Of a DNA stretch of 64,000 nt, positions 35,236 to 43,876 are shown piece after piece. The DNA is from CAVXDY01 sp963760715 (GTDB lineage: Bacteria > Actinomycetota > Thermoleophilia > Miltoncostaeales > Miltoncostaeaceae), in the NCBI GenBank assembly GCA_963760715.1, contig CAVXDY010000001.1, positions 33,330 through 97,329 on the forward strand. Direction: 5' to 3'. Below the pieces are notes generated by a model. That model had not been told where the DNA came from. It saw only the letters and a list, made by a program, of their open reading frames with translations, and ran no database searches. Both the position numbers and the translations under genes were made by a program. Numbering within the stretch: position 1 is the first letter of the stretch; each line of letters begins with the position of its first letter.

Positions 35236-36231
35236 ATGCGCTACCGCACCCTTCCCCGCACCGACATCAGCGTCTCCGAGGTGGGATTCGGGGTGTGGAC
35301 GCTGGCCACCGGATGGTGGGGCGAGAAGGACGACCGCGAGGCCGTCGAGCTGCTGCGGGCGGCGCTCGACCGCGGCATCACGCTCTTCGACACGGCCGAC
35401 TCCTACGGCAACGGGCGCGGGGAGACGCTGCTCGCGCAGGCGTTCGAGGGACGGCGCGACGAGGTCGTGTACTCGACCAAGGTCGGCTACGACTGGTACT
35501 CGCACACCGCTCCGCGCGGCCAGCGGGAGCTGCCCCACAACTGGACGCCGGACTTCGTGCGGCACTCGTGCGAGCGCAGCCTGGAGCGCCTCGGCACCGA
35601 CCGCATCGACGTGTACCAGCTCCACAACCCGCGCATGGACGCGATCCGCTCGGACGAGCTGTTCGCGACGCTCGAGGATCTCGTGGCCGAGGGCAAGGTG
35701 CGCAGCTACGGGGTGTCGCTGGGCCCCAAGATCGGCTGGAGGGACGAGGGCCTGGCCGCGATGGCCACCCGCCCCATCACGTCGCTCACGATGATCCACA
35801 ACGTGCTGGAGCAGGAACCCGGCCGGGACCTGATCGCCGGCGCCCGCGAGGCGCAGACGGGCCTCTTCGTGCGCGTGCCCCACTCCTCGGGGATGCTCGA
35901 GGGCAAGTACACGACCGAGACGACCTTCCCGCCCAGCGACCACCGCAGCCACCGCCCGCGCTCCTGGCTGCTCGAGGGGCTCCAGAAGATCGAGACGCTC
36001 GGCTTCCTCACCCACGAGCGGCCGCACACGCTGGCGCAGGCCTCGCTGAAGTGGCTGCTCGCCGAGCCGCTCGTGATGACGGCGCTGCCCAACATCTACG
36101 GGCCGGAGCAGCTCGACGAGTTCGCCGCCGCGCCGGACATGCCCGACCTCGACGAGGCCGACCTCGCCCGCGTGGCCGAGCTGTACGCCGACGACTTCGG
36201 GGTGCGTCCCGAGGCGCCCGCGCCCGCGTAG
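35236..36231 (+). CDS. aldo/keto reductase
   Basis: A 331-residue TIM-barrel oxidoreductase with Asp and Tyr in LFDTADSYGNGRGE, Lys in VYSTKVGYDW and a YQLHNP His, the AKR tetrad. It differs from the one at 15472-16482 in having RVPHSSGMLEGKYT and a long insertion before the last helices, resembling L-galactose-dehydrogenase-like AKRs. ATG has GGAGGATCG about 9 nt upstream. Single-gene unit; substrate unknown. Confidence 0.87.
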   Translation: MRYRTLPRTDISVSEVGFGVWTLATGWWGEKDDREAVELLRAALDRGITLFDTADSYGNGRGETLLAQAFEGRRDEVVYSTKVGYDWYSHTAPRGQRELPHNWTPDFVRHSCERSLERLGTDRIDVYQLHNPRMDAIRSDELFATLEDLVAEGKVRSYGVSLGPKIGWRDEGLAAMATRPITSLTMIHNVLEQEPGRDLIAGAREAQTGLFVRVPHSSGMLEGKYTTETTFPPSDHRSHRPRSWLLEGLQKIETLGFLTHERPHTLAQASLKWLLAEPLVMTALPNIYGPEQLDEFAAAPDMPDLDEADLARVAELYADDFGVRPEAPAPA

Positions 36232-36238
36232 GGGCGCC

Positions 36239-36931
36239 CTAGGAGAGCGAGGTGAGGTGGGCGCCGAGCATCTGCTCGGCGCCGTCCTCGCACTCGGGCA
36301 TCGCCAGTCGCAGGCGGTCCACCAGCCGCTCGCCGGCGCCGGCCCGGGCGGCGCCCTCCTCCACGTCGCGCAGCGCCGCCACGATCCCCTCGGGCAGCTC
36401 GTCCTGCACCTCCACCAGCGGCTCGGAGGCCCGCTGGAAGCGCGCGTAGGCGCCCGCGAGGCGGTCCTGGAGGAGCGATCCCTGGTCGGCCGCCGGGAGC
36501 GAGGCCACGGCCCGCAGCGACTCGTCGCGCCACGCGGCCAGGCGCAGGGCGCGGGCGGCCACCACCTCCAGGGTGCCGGCCACCTCCGGCGGATCCGCGC
36601 TCAGGGCCAGCAGCCGGCCGATGGCGGATGCCAGATCGCGGAGCGCCTCGGCGTCCACGGCGCTCTCGAGGTGCTCCCACAGGAGGCTCGCGGACGCCGC
36701 CTCGTGGGCGCGGCGGGCGTCGGGCTCGGGCCGCAGGCCGGACGTCAGGCAGAGGAACGCGGGGCCCTCGAACGCGCACAGGTAGCTGCGCCGCCCCTCC
36801 ACCACCTCCACGGCGCGAAGGCCGAGCGGCGGGCGCCCGGCGAGCTCGGCGGCGGCGTCGCGGGCCGACTCGAGGTCGCCCACGAGGTCGCGGAGCTCAC
36901 GCTCCTGCCCGTCGGTGGCCATGCGATCCAC
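36239..36931 (-). CDS. hypothetical protein
   Basis: A 230-residue acidic, Ala/Leu-rich soluble protein, mostly helical after residue 90 (LASAIGRLLALSADPPEVAG, RFQRASEPLVEVQDELPEG). The N-terminal third has a short beta segment SYLCAFEGPAFLCL. No known domain. Start is GTG 36931 or ATG 36922. It diverges from the Nudix gene and converges on the aldo/keto reductase gene 8 bp away. Confidence 0.6.
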   Translation of the reverse strand: MDRMATDGQERELRDLVGDLESARDAAAELAGRPPLGLRAVEVVEGRRSYLCAFEGPAFLCLTSGLRPEPDARRAHEAASASLLWEHLESAVDAEALRDLASAIGRLLALSADPPEVAGTLEVVAARALRLAAWRDESLRAVASLPAADQGSLLQDRLAGAYARFQRASEPLVEVQDELPEGIVAALRDVEEGAARAGAGERLVDRLRLAMPECEDGAEQMLGAHLTSLS

Positions 36932-36970
36932 TGTGCCACAGCTTCCGGCCGGGGGCCGCGGAGGTCCGCG

Positions 36971-36976
36971 TACAAT
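36971..36976 (+). promoter_or_regulatory. -10 element TACAAT, leaderless arrangement
   Basis: TACAAT, seven bases, then the Nudix GTG at 36984. It is the closest match to the TATAAT consensus among the leaderless set. Confidence 0.55.
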
Positions 36977-36983
36977 CCCCGGC

Positions 36984-37607
36984 GTGCCGGCCGCCGCACC
37001 CGTCCCCCCCAGCCCGGCGGAGCTTCCCGACGCGCACCGGATCGGTGACGCGCTGGAGCGTTCCCTGCGCGGCCGCCGCGTGGTGGAGCTGGACGAGCCG
37101 GGCCGGCGCGCCGCCGTGCTGCTGGTGATCTACGACCGCCGGGGGCAGCCGCACGTGCTGCTGACCAAGCGCACCGACACGGTGCCGTCGCACCCGGGGC
37201 AGATCTCGCTGCCGGGCGGGGTCGCCGAGCCCGGCGACGGCTCGCTCGAGCGCACGGCCCTGCGCGAGGCCGAGGAGGAGGTGGGCCTGGCGCCCTCGCG
37301 GATGCGCGTTGTCGCGGAGTTGGACGACGTCGCCACCATGGTGTCGGGCTTCATCGTGCGGCCGTTCGTGGCCGTGGCCCGGGGGCCGGTCGCCCCGACG
37401 CTGAGCGACGCCGAGGTGGCGCGGATCATGGAGGTCCCGCTGGCCGACATACTGCGCGCCGACGACGCCCTGCCGGCCCGCCCGGCGCCGCTGGCCCTGC
37501 GCTACCCGCTGGACGGCGAGGACGTGTGGGGGGCGACCGCGCGCATCCTGCGCGGCTTCTGCGCGGCGCTGCGCCACGCCCTGGGCACCGCGCCTTCCCC
37601 CGGGTGA
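36984..37607 (+). CDS. Nudix hydrolase, CoA-pyrophosphatase type
   Basis: A 207-residue Nudix protein. Upstream LLTKRTDTVPSHPGQISLPG is the NudL/CoA-diphosphatase signature, running into the Nudix box G-V-A-E-P-G-D, ERTALREAEEEVGL. It would split CoA or CoA derivatives into phosphopantetheine and ADP. It lies 64 bp upstream of the nitroreductase/crotonase/acyl-CoA ligase set, so a link to CoA metabolism there is possible. Start set by TACAAT-7-GTG. Confidence 0.88.
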   Translation: MPAAAPVPPSPAELPDAHRIGDALERSLRGRRVVELDEPGRRAAVLLVIYDRRGQPHVLLTKRTDTVPSHPGQISLPGGVAEPGDGSLERTALREAEEEVGLAPSRMRVVAELDDVATMVSGFIVRPFVAVARGPVAPTLSDAEVARIMEVPLADILRADDALPARPAPLALRYPLDGEDVWGATARILRGFCAALRHALGTAPSPG

Positions 37608-37671
37608 GCCGCGTCCGTTAGCGTCGGCGGGCGCAGGTGCTGAGGCACATCCCCCAAGGAAGGTGAGCGAC

Positions 37672-38700
37672 ATGCCCGGACAGGTCCCCGCCGCGACGGA
37701 CGTCCCCGACATCCCGGTCCTCCGGGCGCTCGGCAACCGGCGCAGCATCCGCTACTTCGACGCCGACCGCGTCGTGGAGGACTGGAAGCTCGAGGCGATG
37801 CTCCAGGCGGCGCGCTTCGCCTCGTGCCAGGGGAACATCAACGCCACCGAGGCGATCCTGGTGAACAAGGAGACCTGCGATCTCTGGGAGGAGATCGAGG
37901 AGTGCGTCTCCGGGTTCAACGTCCAGATCATCAACCAGGCGTCGCACCTGATCCTCTGGCTCACCAACCTCAACGCCTGGTACGGGCGGGCCGTCAACGG
38001 CATCTCCACGGTGTCGCTGGCCGGCGCCACGACCAAGTACCACGGCTGGAACTACGAGTTCTCGATGACCCAGACGATCCCCCGCCTGATGAGCTTCCCC
38101 ACCGAGCGCACCGAGATCCTGCTGCGGTTCGAGAGCGGGCAGGCCGCGGCGAACGCCATCACCGCGGGCGTGGGGCTGGGCGTGGGCAACATCCTGATCG
38201 CCTTCGGCCGCAAGCCGGGCGGGATCGAGAAGGCCTTCGGGCTGCCGCCGCACTACCGGTTCACGTGGGGCCACGCGGTGGGCTACCCGCTCGAGAGCCC
38301 CGACGCCGGGGGCCAGCGCCCCCGCCTGAAGTTCGGCAAGCTCTTCCACGACAACGCCTTCGGCGTGCCGCTGGCGTCGAACCCCGGCACCGAGGCCCTG
38401 CTGCGCGAGAAGGGCCTCATCCAGGAGCAGGCGCCTCTGCCGGGGCGCTTCGAGGAGATCGTGGGCATCGCCGAGCGGCACGGCCGCGACCCGGGGATGC
38501 TCTACTTCCCCGCCCGCGAGATCCAGCGCCTGATGAACGACGACGACTGGGACTTCGGGCCGCGCATCCGCGAGCACGCGGAGCACGTCATCGCCACCGA
38601 GGACCTGCCCGACTACCCCGACGAGATGCGCGCCACCTTCGCCAAGCTGATGGAGGAGCACGGCATCGACGCGGCCAAGTTCCTGCCCGCAGAGGACTAG
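37672..38700 (+). CDS. nitroreductase-family flavoprotein with C-terminal extension
   Basis: A 342-residue protein. Residues 8-215 fit the nitroreductase fold: RALGNRRSIRYFDADRVVED (FMN-binding SxRxF), LEAMLQAARFASCQGNINAT and a C-terminal NAITAGVGLGVGNILIAFGR. About 120 further residues (LKFGKLFHDNAFGVPL onward) are not part of the usual fold. Such enzymes use FMN and NAD(P)H for reductions or dehydrogenations; substrate unknown. Start ATG 37672 with GGAAGG about 9 nt upstream; GTG 37663 is in frame. It is the first of three adjacent genes with a CoA theme. Confidence 0.75.
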   Translation: MPGQVPAATDVPDIPVLRALGNRRSIRYFDADRVVEDWKLEAMLQAARFASCQGNINATEAILVNKETCDLWEEIEECVSGFNVQIINQASHLILWLTNLNAWYGRAVNGISTVSLAGATTKYHGWNYEFSMTQTIPRLMSFPTERTEILLRFESGQAAANAITAGVGLGVGNILIAFGRKPGGIEKAFGLPPHYRFTWGHAVGYPLESPDAGGQRPRLKFGKLFHDNAFGVPLASNPGTEALLREKGLIQEQAPLPGRFEEIVGIAERHGRDPGMLYFPAREIQRLMNDDDWDFGPRIREHAEHVIATEDLPDYPDEMRATFAKLMEEHGIDAAKFLPAED

Positions 38701-38702
38701 GG

Positions 38703-39515
38703 GTGGCGTACGAGGACATCCTCTACGAGGTCGCCGGGGGGCGGGCGACGATCACGATCAACCGCCCCGAGCGCCTGAACGCCTTCCGCGGCCAGACGAT
38801 CGTCGAGCTGTGCGAGGCCTTCGAGCGCAGCGCGGACGACGAGGCGGTGGGCGTGATCGTGTTCACGGGCGCCGGCGAGCGCGCCTTCTGCGTGGGGGGT
38901 GACGTGCGCGAGCCCACCCGCACGATGGCCGAGAAGCGCCGGGGGCACATCCTCGCGCCCCGGCTGGCGTCGGCGATGCGCAACAACGGGAAGCCGATCA
39001 TCTGCCGGGTGCGGGGCTACTGCATCGGCGGCGGCAACGAGCTCAACATGGTCTCGGACCTCACGATCAGCGACACCACCGGCCGGTTCGGCCAGGCGGG
39101 CCCCAAGATCGGGAACGCCCCGCTGTGGTGGGGCTGCCAGCTCATCCCCGCGGTGGTGGGCGAGAAGAAGGCGCGCGAGGTGCTCTTCCTGACCCGCCAG
39201 TACACGGCCGGCCAGGCGCTGGCGATGGGCCTGGTCAACGCCGTCGTGGAGCCGGAGGAGCTGGACGACGAGGTGGACCGCTGGTGCACCGAGATCCTGC
39301 GCCGCTCGCCCCAGGGGCTGCGCCTGGCCAAGATCGCGATGAACACGGCCACCGACTCCCTCTACTCCTCCACCAACCACGGGATGGAGCTGATGGCCCT
39401 GAACCATGTCTACGGCCCCGAGCCGCAGGAGGGGATCGCGAGCTTCCAGGAGAAGCGGCCGGCCGACTGGCGGCGGTTCCGCGAGGGCCAGGGACCCGAG
39501 CCGGGAGACGACTGA
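38703..39515 (+). CDS. crotonase-family enzyme resembling BadI/MenB
   Basis: A 270-residue crotonase. INRPERLNAFRGQTIVELCE, GERAFCVGGDVREP (oxyanion region), GYCIGGGNELNMVSDLTI and FGQAGPKIGNA are the motifs shared by 2-ketocyclohexanecarboxyl-CoA hydrolase BadI and naphthoyl-CoA synthase MenB. The GGGN and FGQxGPKxG signatures favour a ring-opening or ring-closing Claisen-type enzyme over an enoyl-CoA hydratase. GTG start 2 bp after the nitroreductase stop. With the acyl-CoA ligase next to it, a cyclic-acid degradation role is likelier than menaquinone synthesis by the MenB route, since this genome carries mqnE. Confidence 0.78.
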   Translation: MAYEDILYEVAGGRATITINRPERLNAFRGQTIVELCEAFERSADDEAVGVIVFTGAGERAFCVGGDVREPTRTMAEKRRGHILAPRLASAMRNNGKPIICRVRGYCIGGGNELNMVSDLTISDTTGRFGQAGPKIGNAPLWWGCQLIPAVVGEKKAREVLFLTRQYTAGQALAMGLVNAVVEPEELDDEVDRWCTEILRRSPQGLRLAKIAMNTATDSLYSSTNHGMELMALNHVYGPEPQEGIASFQEKRPADWRRFREGQGPEPGDD

Positions 39516-39516
39516 C

Positions 39517-41175
39517 ATGGCCGAGTGGAGCGACTGGTACGCGCGTGAGGACCCCACCACCTGGGTCCTGGCGGAGGTTCTGAAGCGCCGGGCGGCCGAG
39601 CATCCGGACCGCGACTACCTGAAGTTCGCCGACGCCCCCTGGGTGAGCTACGGCGAGATCAACGCGCGCGCCAACCGGGTCGCCAACGCCCTGGTCGCCC
39701 GCGGGGTGGCCCCCGGGGAGTCGGTCAGCGTGATGCTGCCCAACTGCGAGGAGTTCATCCCGGTCTGGTTCGGGATCCTGAAGGCCGGGGCGGTGATGAG
39801 CTCGATCAACACCGCCTACAAGGGCGACTTCCTGTCCTGGACGATCAACCTGGTCGAGGCCAGGAAGCTGGTGATCTCCGACGAGTACCTGGATCGCCTG
39901 GACCTGATCAAGGCCGAGCTGCCCCTGCTCGAGCACGTGATCGTCTGGGACTCGGGAAAGCGCGAGGGCCCGGACCCCGCCCTTCCCCACGAGCCCCTGT
40001 CGGCGCTCATGTCGGCCCCCGACTCCGAGCCCGAGGGGATCGCCTACTCCTGGACCGACGACGCCCGGATCATGTTCACCTCCGGCACCACCGGCCGCTC
40101 CAAGGGCGTCATCAAGCAGAACGCCGCCGACTACTTCTCGGCGCGCAGCGCGCTGGAGTCGGCGGTCGTGCGCCGGGGCGTGCCGCTCGAGGGCCTGGCC
40201 GACGAGGTGTACTTCAGCTGCCTGCCGCTCTTCCACTCCAACGCCCAGGTGCTGTGCGCCTATCCGGCGCTCCTCGCCGGAGCCCGGGTGGCCTACGTGG
40301 AGCGCTTCTCGGTGACGCGCTTCTGGCAGCAGGCCATCGACGCCGGGGCCACCACCTTCAACTCGATCGGCGCGATGGTCTATTTCCTGTGGAGCGCGCC
40401 CCCCTCCCCGCTCGACCGGGCCCACCGCGTGCACACGGTCTCGGCGGCGCCGGCGCCGAAGGACGTGTACCACGAGTTCGAGGAGCGCTTCGGCGTGACG
40501 TTCGCCGAGGGATACGGGCTCACCGAGACCGGGGTGGCCACGATGATGGACCCCACCCTGCCCCCGCGCCTGGGCTCGTGCGGAAAGGCCAACCCCGGCT
40601 ACGAGGTGACGATCGTGGAGCCGGGCACCGACCTCCCGCTTCCGCCCGGCACGCCCGGCGAGATCGTCGTGGACCAGAAGATCCCGAACATCGTCATGCG
40701 CGCCTACTACGGAATGCCCGAGAAGACCGCCGAGGACTTCCGCAACCTGAAGCTCCACACCGGCGACCTGGGGCGCATGGACGCCGACGGCTACGTCTAC
40801 TTCATGGACCGTGTGAAGGACTACATCCGGCGCCGGGGCGAGAACGTCTCCTCGATGGAGGTGGAGAAGATCGTCTCGGGCCACGCCTCGGTGCGCGAGG
40901 CGGCCGCGATCGGGGTGAAGGCCGGCGAGGGCGCCTCGAGCGAGGACGAGATCCTGGTGGTGGCCGTGCCCGAGGGCGCGGCGCCGGATCCGGTCGAGCT
41001 GACCCACTGGCTGGCCGAGCGCATGCCGTACTTCATGGTGCCGCGCTACCTGCGCTTCGTGGCCGCGCTCCCCAAGACCCCCACCGAGCGCGTGCAGAAG
41101 GTCAAGCTCCGGGACGAGGGCGTCACGGCCGACACCTGGGACCGCGAGGCGGCCGGAGTGACGATCAGGCGCTGA
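39517..41175 (+). CDS. AMP-forming acyl-CoA ligase (CaiC-like)
   Basis: A 552-residue adenylate-forming enzyme: P-loop MFTSGTTGRSKGVIKQ near residue 188, GYGLTETGVATM near 336, LHTGDLGRMDADGYVYFMDR near 413 and DYIRRRGENVSSMEVE hinge region near 433; the catalytic Lys lies in the TPTERVQKVKLR end segment. It activates a carboxylic acid to its CoA thioester. Sequence resembles crotonobetaine/carnitine and cyclic-acid ligases. ATG 2 bp after the crotonase stop, GGGAGA upstream. Confidence 0.88.
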   Translation: MAEWSDWYAREDPTTWVLAEVLKRRAAEHPDRDYLKFADAPWVSYGEINARANRVANALVARGVAPGESVSVMLPNCEEFIPVWFGILKAGAVMSSINTAYKGDFLSWTINLVEARKLVISDEYLDRLDLIKAELPLLEHVIVWDSGKREGPDPALPHEPLSALMSAPDSEPEGIAYSWTDDARIMFTSGTTGRSKGVIKQNAADYFSARSALESAVVRRGVPLEGLADEVYFSCLPLFHSNAQVLCAYPALLAGARVAYVERFSVTRFWQQAIDAGATTFNSIGAMVYFLWSAPPSPLDRAHRVHTVSAAPAPKDVYHEFEERFGVTFAEGYGLTETGVATMMDPTLPPRLGSCGKANPGYEVTIVEPGTDLPLPPGTPGEIVVDQKIPNIVMRAYYGMPEKTAEDFRNLKLHTGDLGRMDADGYVYFMDRVKDYIRRRGENVSSMEVEKIVSGHASVREAAAIGVKAGEGASSEDEILVVAVPEGAAPDPVELTHWLAERMPYFMVPRYLRFVAALPKTPTERVQKVKLRDEGVTADTWDREAAGVTIRR

Positions 41176-41177
41176 CC

Positions 41178-41197
41178 GGGCGGCCGGTTGGCCGTCC
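41178..41197 (+). terminator. hairpin after the acyl-CoA ligase gene
   Basis: GGGCGGCC GGTT GGCCGTCC makes an 8-bp stem (one G-T pair) with a GGTT loop, 3 bp after the ligase stop. It separates the CoA operon from the glycan island. Confidence 0.6.
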
Positions 41198-41279
41198 GTT
41201 CAGGAGCACGACTCGACCTTGTGGGGGCGCGCCGTCGGCGCCCCTCGGGCATCGTCGCGCACGTCCCCAGAGGAGGGCG

Positions 41280-42791
41280 ATGCCGGAATCGGGCGTGCAC
41301 GTGGCGGGACGGGGCCCGGCGGGCGTGGGCACCGCCGTGCTCGGGGGCGGCCCGGCGGGACTCACCGCCGCCTACATGCTCGCCCGGCGCGGCGAGCCCG
41401 GCATGGTCTTCGAGGCCGGCGGCTCCGTGGGCGGGATCGCGCGCACGGTCGAGTGGGGCGGCTACCGCTTCGACCTCGGCGGACACCGCTTCTTCACGAA
41501 GCTGGCCCCGATCGCCCGCCTCTGGGAGGAGATGCTGGGGGACGAGTTCCTCACCCGCCCCCGCCTGTCGCGCATCTACTACCAGGGCAAGTTCCTGGCG
41601 TACCCGCTGGTGGCCCGCGACGTGGTGTCCCGCCTCGGCATCGTCGAGTCGGCGCGGTGCGCGCTGTCCTATCTCGTGGCCACCGCGCGGCCCCGCCGGC
41701 GTCCGGCGGAGACCTTCGAGGAGTGGGTCACCGAGCGCTTCGGCCGCCGCCTCTACGAGGCGTTCTTCCGCTCCTACACCGAGAAGGTCTGGGGGATCCC
41801 CGGAAGCGAGATCCGGGCCGAGTGGGCCGCGCAGCGCATCCGGAACTTCTCCCTCTTCCTGGCGATGCTCAGCATCCTGGGGCTGCGGCGCTCCCACGTG
41901 ACCACGCTGATCGAGGAGTTCCGCTACCCGCGGCTCGGCCCGGGGCAGATGTGGCAGGCCTTCCGGGACCGGGTGGAGGAGGGCGGCGTGCCCGTGGCCC
42001 TCGACCACCGCTGCGTGGGGCTGCACCACGAGGACGGGCGCGTGCGGTCGATCTCCGTGCGGGCCGACGGCGTCGAGGCGCGCCACGCGGTGGACGGGGT
42101 GGTCTCCAGCATCCCGCTGGGAGAGCTGGTGCAGAGCCTCTCCCCGGCCGCGCCCGAGCCGGTGCTCGCCGCGGCCCGCCGGCTGCGCTACCGGGCCCTG
42201 TGCCTCGTGGCCCTGGTCACCGACGAGCCGCAGCCGTTCCCCGACAACTGGATCTACCTGCACGACGCCGGGGTGCGCGCCGGGCGGGTGCAGAACTTCG
42301 GCGCCTGGAGCCCGGCCATGGTGCGCCCCGGGACCACCTGCCTGGGGGTCGAGTACTTCTGCTTCCCGGAGGACGACATCTGGACGATGCCGCAGGAGGA
42401 GGCGGTGGCGCTGGCCACCGGAGAGCTGGCCCGGATCGGCCTGATCGACCCCGCCCGCGTGACGGGCGGAGTCGCCGTGCGGGTGCCGAAGGCCTATCCG
42501 ATGTACGACGCGCACTACGCCGAGTCGCTGGAGGTCATCCGGCCGTACCTCGAGAGCTTCGAGAACCTCCAGACCTGCGGCCGCAACGGCCTCCACCGCT
42601 ACAACAACCAGGACCACTCGATGTGGACGGCGATGCTCGCGACCCTGAACCTCCTGGACGGCGCGGGCCACGACGTGTGGTCGGTGAACACGGACCAGGC
42701 CTACCACGAGGAGGGCGAGATCGCCGACTCCGAGCTGTTCGACCCGGACGCCACCCCCGGGTTCTCCGAGCCCCTGCCGGTGAGCCCGTGA
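41280..42791 (+). CDS. NAD(P)/FAD-dependent oxidoreductase (UGM/protoporphyrinogen-oxidase-like)
   Basis: A 503-residue flavoprotein. Dinucleotide-binding AVLGGGPAGLTAAYMLARRG near residue 20, then VFEAGGSVGGIARTVEWGGY and FDLGGHRFFTK, a motif set shared with UDP-galactopyranose-mutase-like and amine-oxidase-fold proteins in glycan clusters. The C-terminal NLQTCGRNGLHRYNNQDHSM segment is the second FAD contact. The exact reaction is unknown. ATG 41280 with AGAGGAGG 5 nt upstream. First gene of a five-gene chain with GTGA overlaps. Confidence 0.82.
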   Translation: MPESGVHVAGRGPAGVGTAVLGGGPAGLTAAYMLARRGEPGMVFEAGGSVGGIARTVEWGGYRFDLGGHRFFTKLAPIARLWEEMLGDEFLTRPRLSRIYYQGKFLAYPLVARDVVSRLGIVESARCALSYLVATARPRRRPAETFEEWVTERFGRRLYEAFFRSYTEKVWGIPGSEIRAEWAAQRIRNFSLFLAMLSILGLRRSHVTTLIEEFRYPRLGPGQMWQAFRDRVEEGGVPVALDHRCVGLHHEDGRVRSISVRADGVEARHAVDGVVSSIPLGELVQSLSPAAPEPVLAAARRLRYRALCLVALVTDEPQPFPDNWIYLHDAGVRAGRVQNFGAWSPAMVRPGTTCLGVEYFCFPEDDIWTMPQEEAVALATGELARIGLIDPARVTGGVAVRVPKAYPMYDAHYAESLEVIRPYLESFENLQTCGRNGLHRYNNQDHSMWTAMLATLNLLDGAGHDVWSVNTDQAYHEEGEIADSELFDPDATPGFSEPLPVSP

Positions 42792-43876
42792 CCCCGGATG
42801 CCGCGCGGGGCCCGCTGCGCATCGGCATCGTGGGGTGCGGCTACGTGGCCGACAACCGCCACCTGCCGACGCTGTCGCGGATCCCCGGGATCACCGTGGT
42901 CGCGGCGAGCGACCGGGACCCGGCCGCCCTGGCCCGGGTGGCCGACCGCTGGGGCATCGCGCGCCGCCACGCCGACGCGGACGACCTGGTCGCCGACCCG
43001 ATGGTGGAGGCCGTGGCCGTCCTGACCCCGACCTCGTCCCACGCGGACGTGGCGGTGGCCGCGCTCGACGCCGGGCGGCACGTGTTCGTGGAGAAGCCCC
43101 TGGCCCTCACCATGGAGGACGCCGACCGCATCGGCGACCGGGCCGCGGTGTCGGCCGGGCGCGCGATGGTGGGGTTCAACCAGCGGTGGCACCGGCTGGC
43201 GCTGCAGGCCCGCGAGCTCATCCGCGCGGGCGCGGTGGGCCGGGTGCAGGGCGTGGTCTCCACCTTCATCGACGCGCGGGCCACGGTGGCCGGCCTGCCC
43301 GCCTGGCGCCTCGAGCGCGCCCACGGAGGAGGGGCCCTGATCGACAAGGGCATCCACCACATCGATCTCTGGCGCTTCCTGCTCGACGACGAGTTCGAGG
43401 AGGTCTACGCCGTGAGCCGTCCCGGCCGGGGCGATGACGAGGCCCTCGTCGTCAGCGCCCGCCTGCGCTCGGGCGCCGTGGGGACCCTGCTCGCCTGCGA
43501 CCACACGAGCACCGGCAACGAGCTGCGCGTGTTCGGCGAGGAGGGGGCGCTGCACCTCGACCTCTACCGCACCGAGGGGCTCGCCCGGATCCGGATGACC
43601 GACCTCCCCGGCGCGCCTGCGACAAGGCTGCGCCGGCTGGCCTCGGGGGCCCGCCAGCTGGCGGGGGGGATCGGCGAGATCCGCCGGGGCGGCGTCTTCG
43701 ACGCGTCCTACGAGGCCCAGTGGCGCCACTTCGCGTCGGCGGTGCGGGCGGGGCGCGATCCGGAGTGCACCATCGAGGACGGCCGGCGGGCGCTCCAGGT
43801 CGTGCTCGCCGCCGCCGAGTCGGCCGACAGCGGGGAGCCGCGCCGGCTGGACCCGTCCCCGGCGACCGCCCCGTGA
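42788..43876 (+). CDS. Gfo/Idh/MocA-family oxidoreductase
   Basis: A 362-residue NAD(P)-dependent dehydrogenase: Rossmann GIVGCGYVADNRHLPTLSRI near residue 13, VEKPLALTMEDADRI with the catalytic-type EKP motif, and GGGALIDKGIHHIDLWRFLL (the conserved G..D.G.H..D). Family members oxidise or modify sugars and nucleotide sugars, consistent with its glycan-island location. GTG overlaps the preceding stop. Confidence 0.87.
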   Translation: MTPDAARGPLRIGIVGCGYVADNRHLPTLSRIPGITVVAASDRDPAALARVADRWGIARRHADADDLVADPMVEAVAVLTPTSSHADVAVAALDAGRHVFVEKPLALTMEDADRIGDRAAVSAGRAMVGFNQRWHRLALQARELIRAGAVGRVQGVVSTFIDARATVAGLPAWRLERAHGGGALIDKGIHHIDLWRFLLDDEFEEVYAVSRPGRGDDEALVVSARLRSGAVGTLLACDHTSTGNELRVFGEEGALHLDLYRTEGLARIRMTDLPGAPATRLRRLASGARQLAGGIGEIRRGGVFDASYEAQWRHFASAVRAGRDPECTIEDGRRALQVVLAAAESADSGEPRRLDPSPATAP

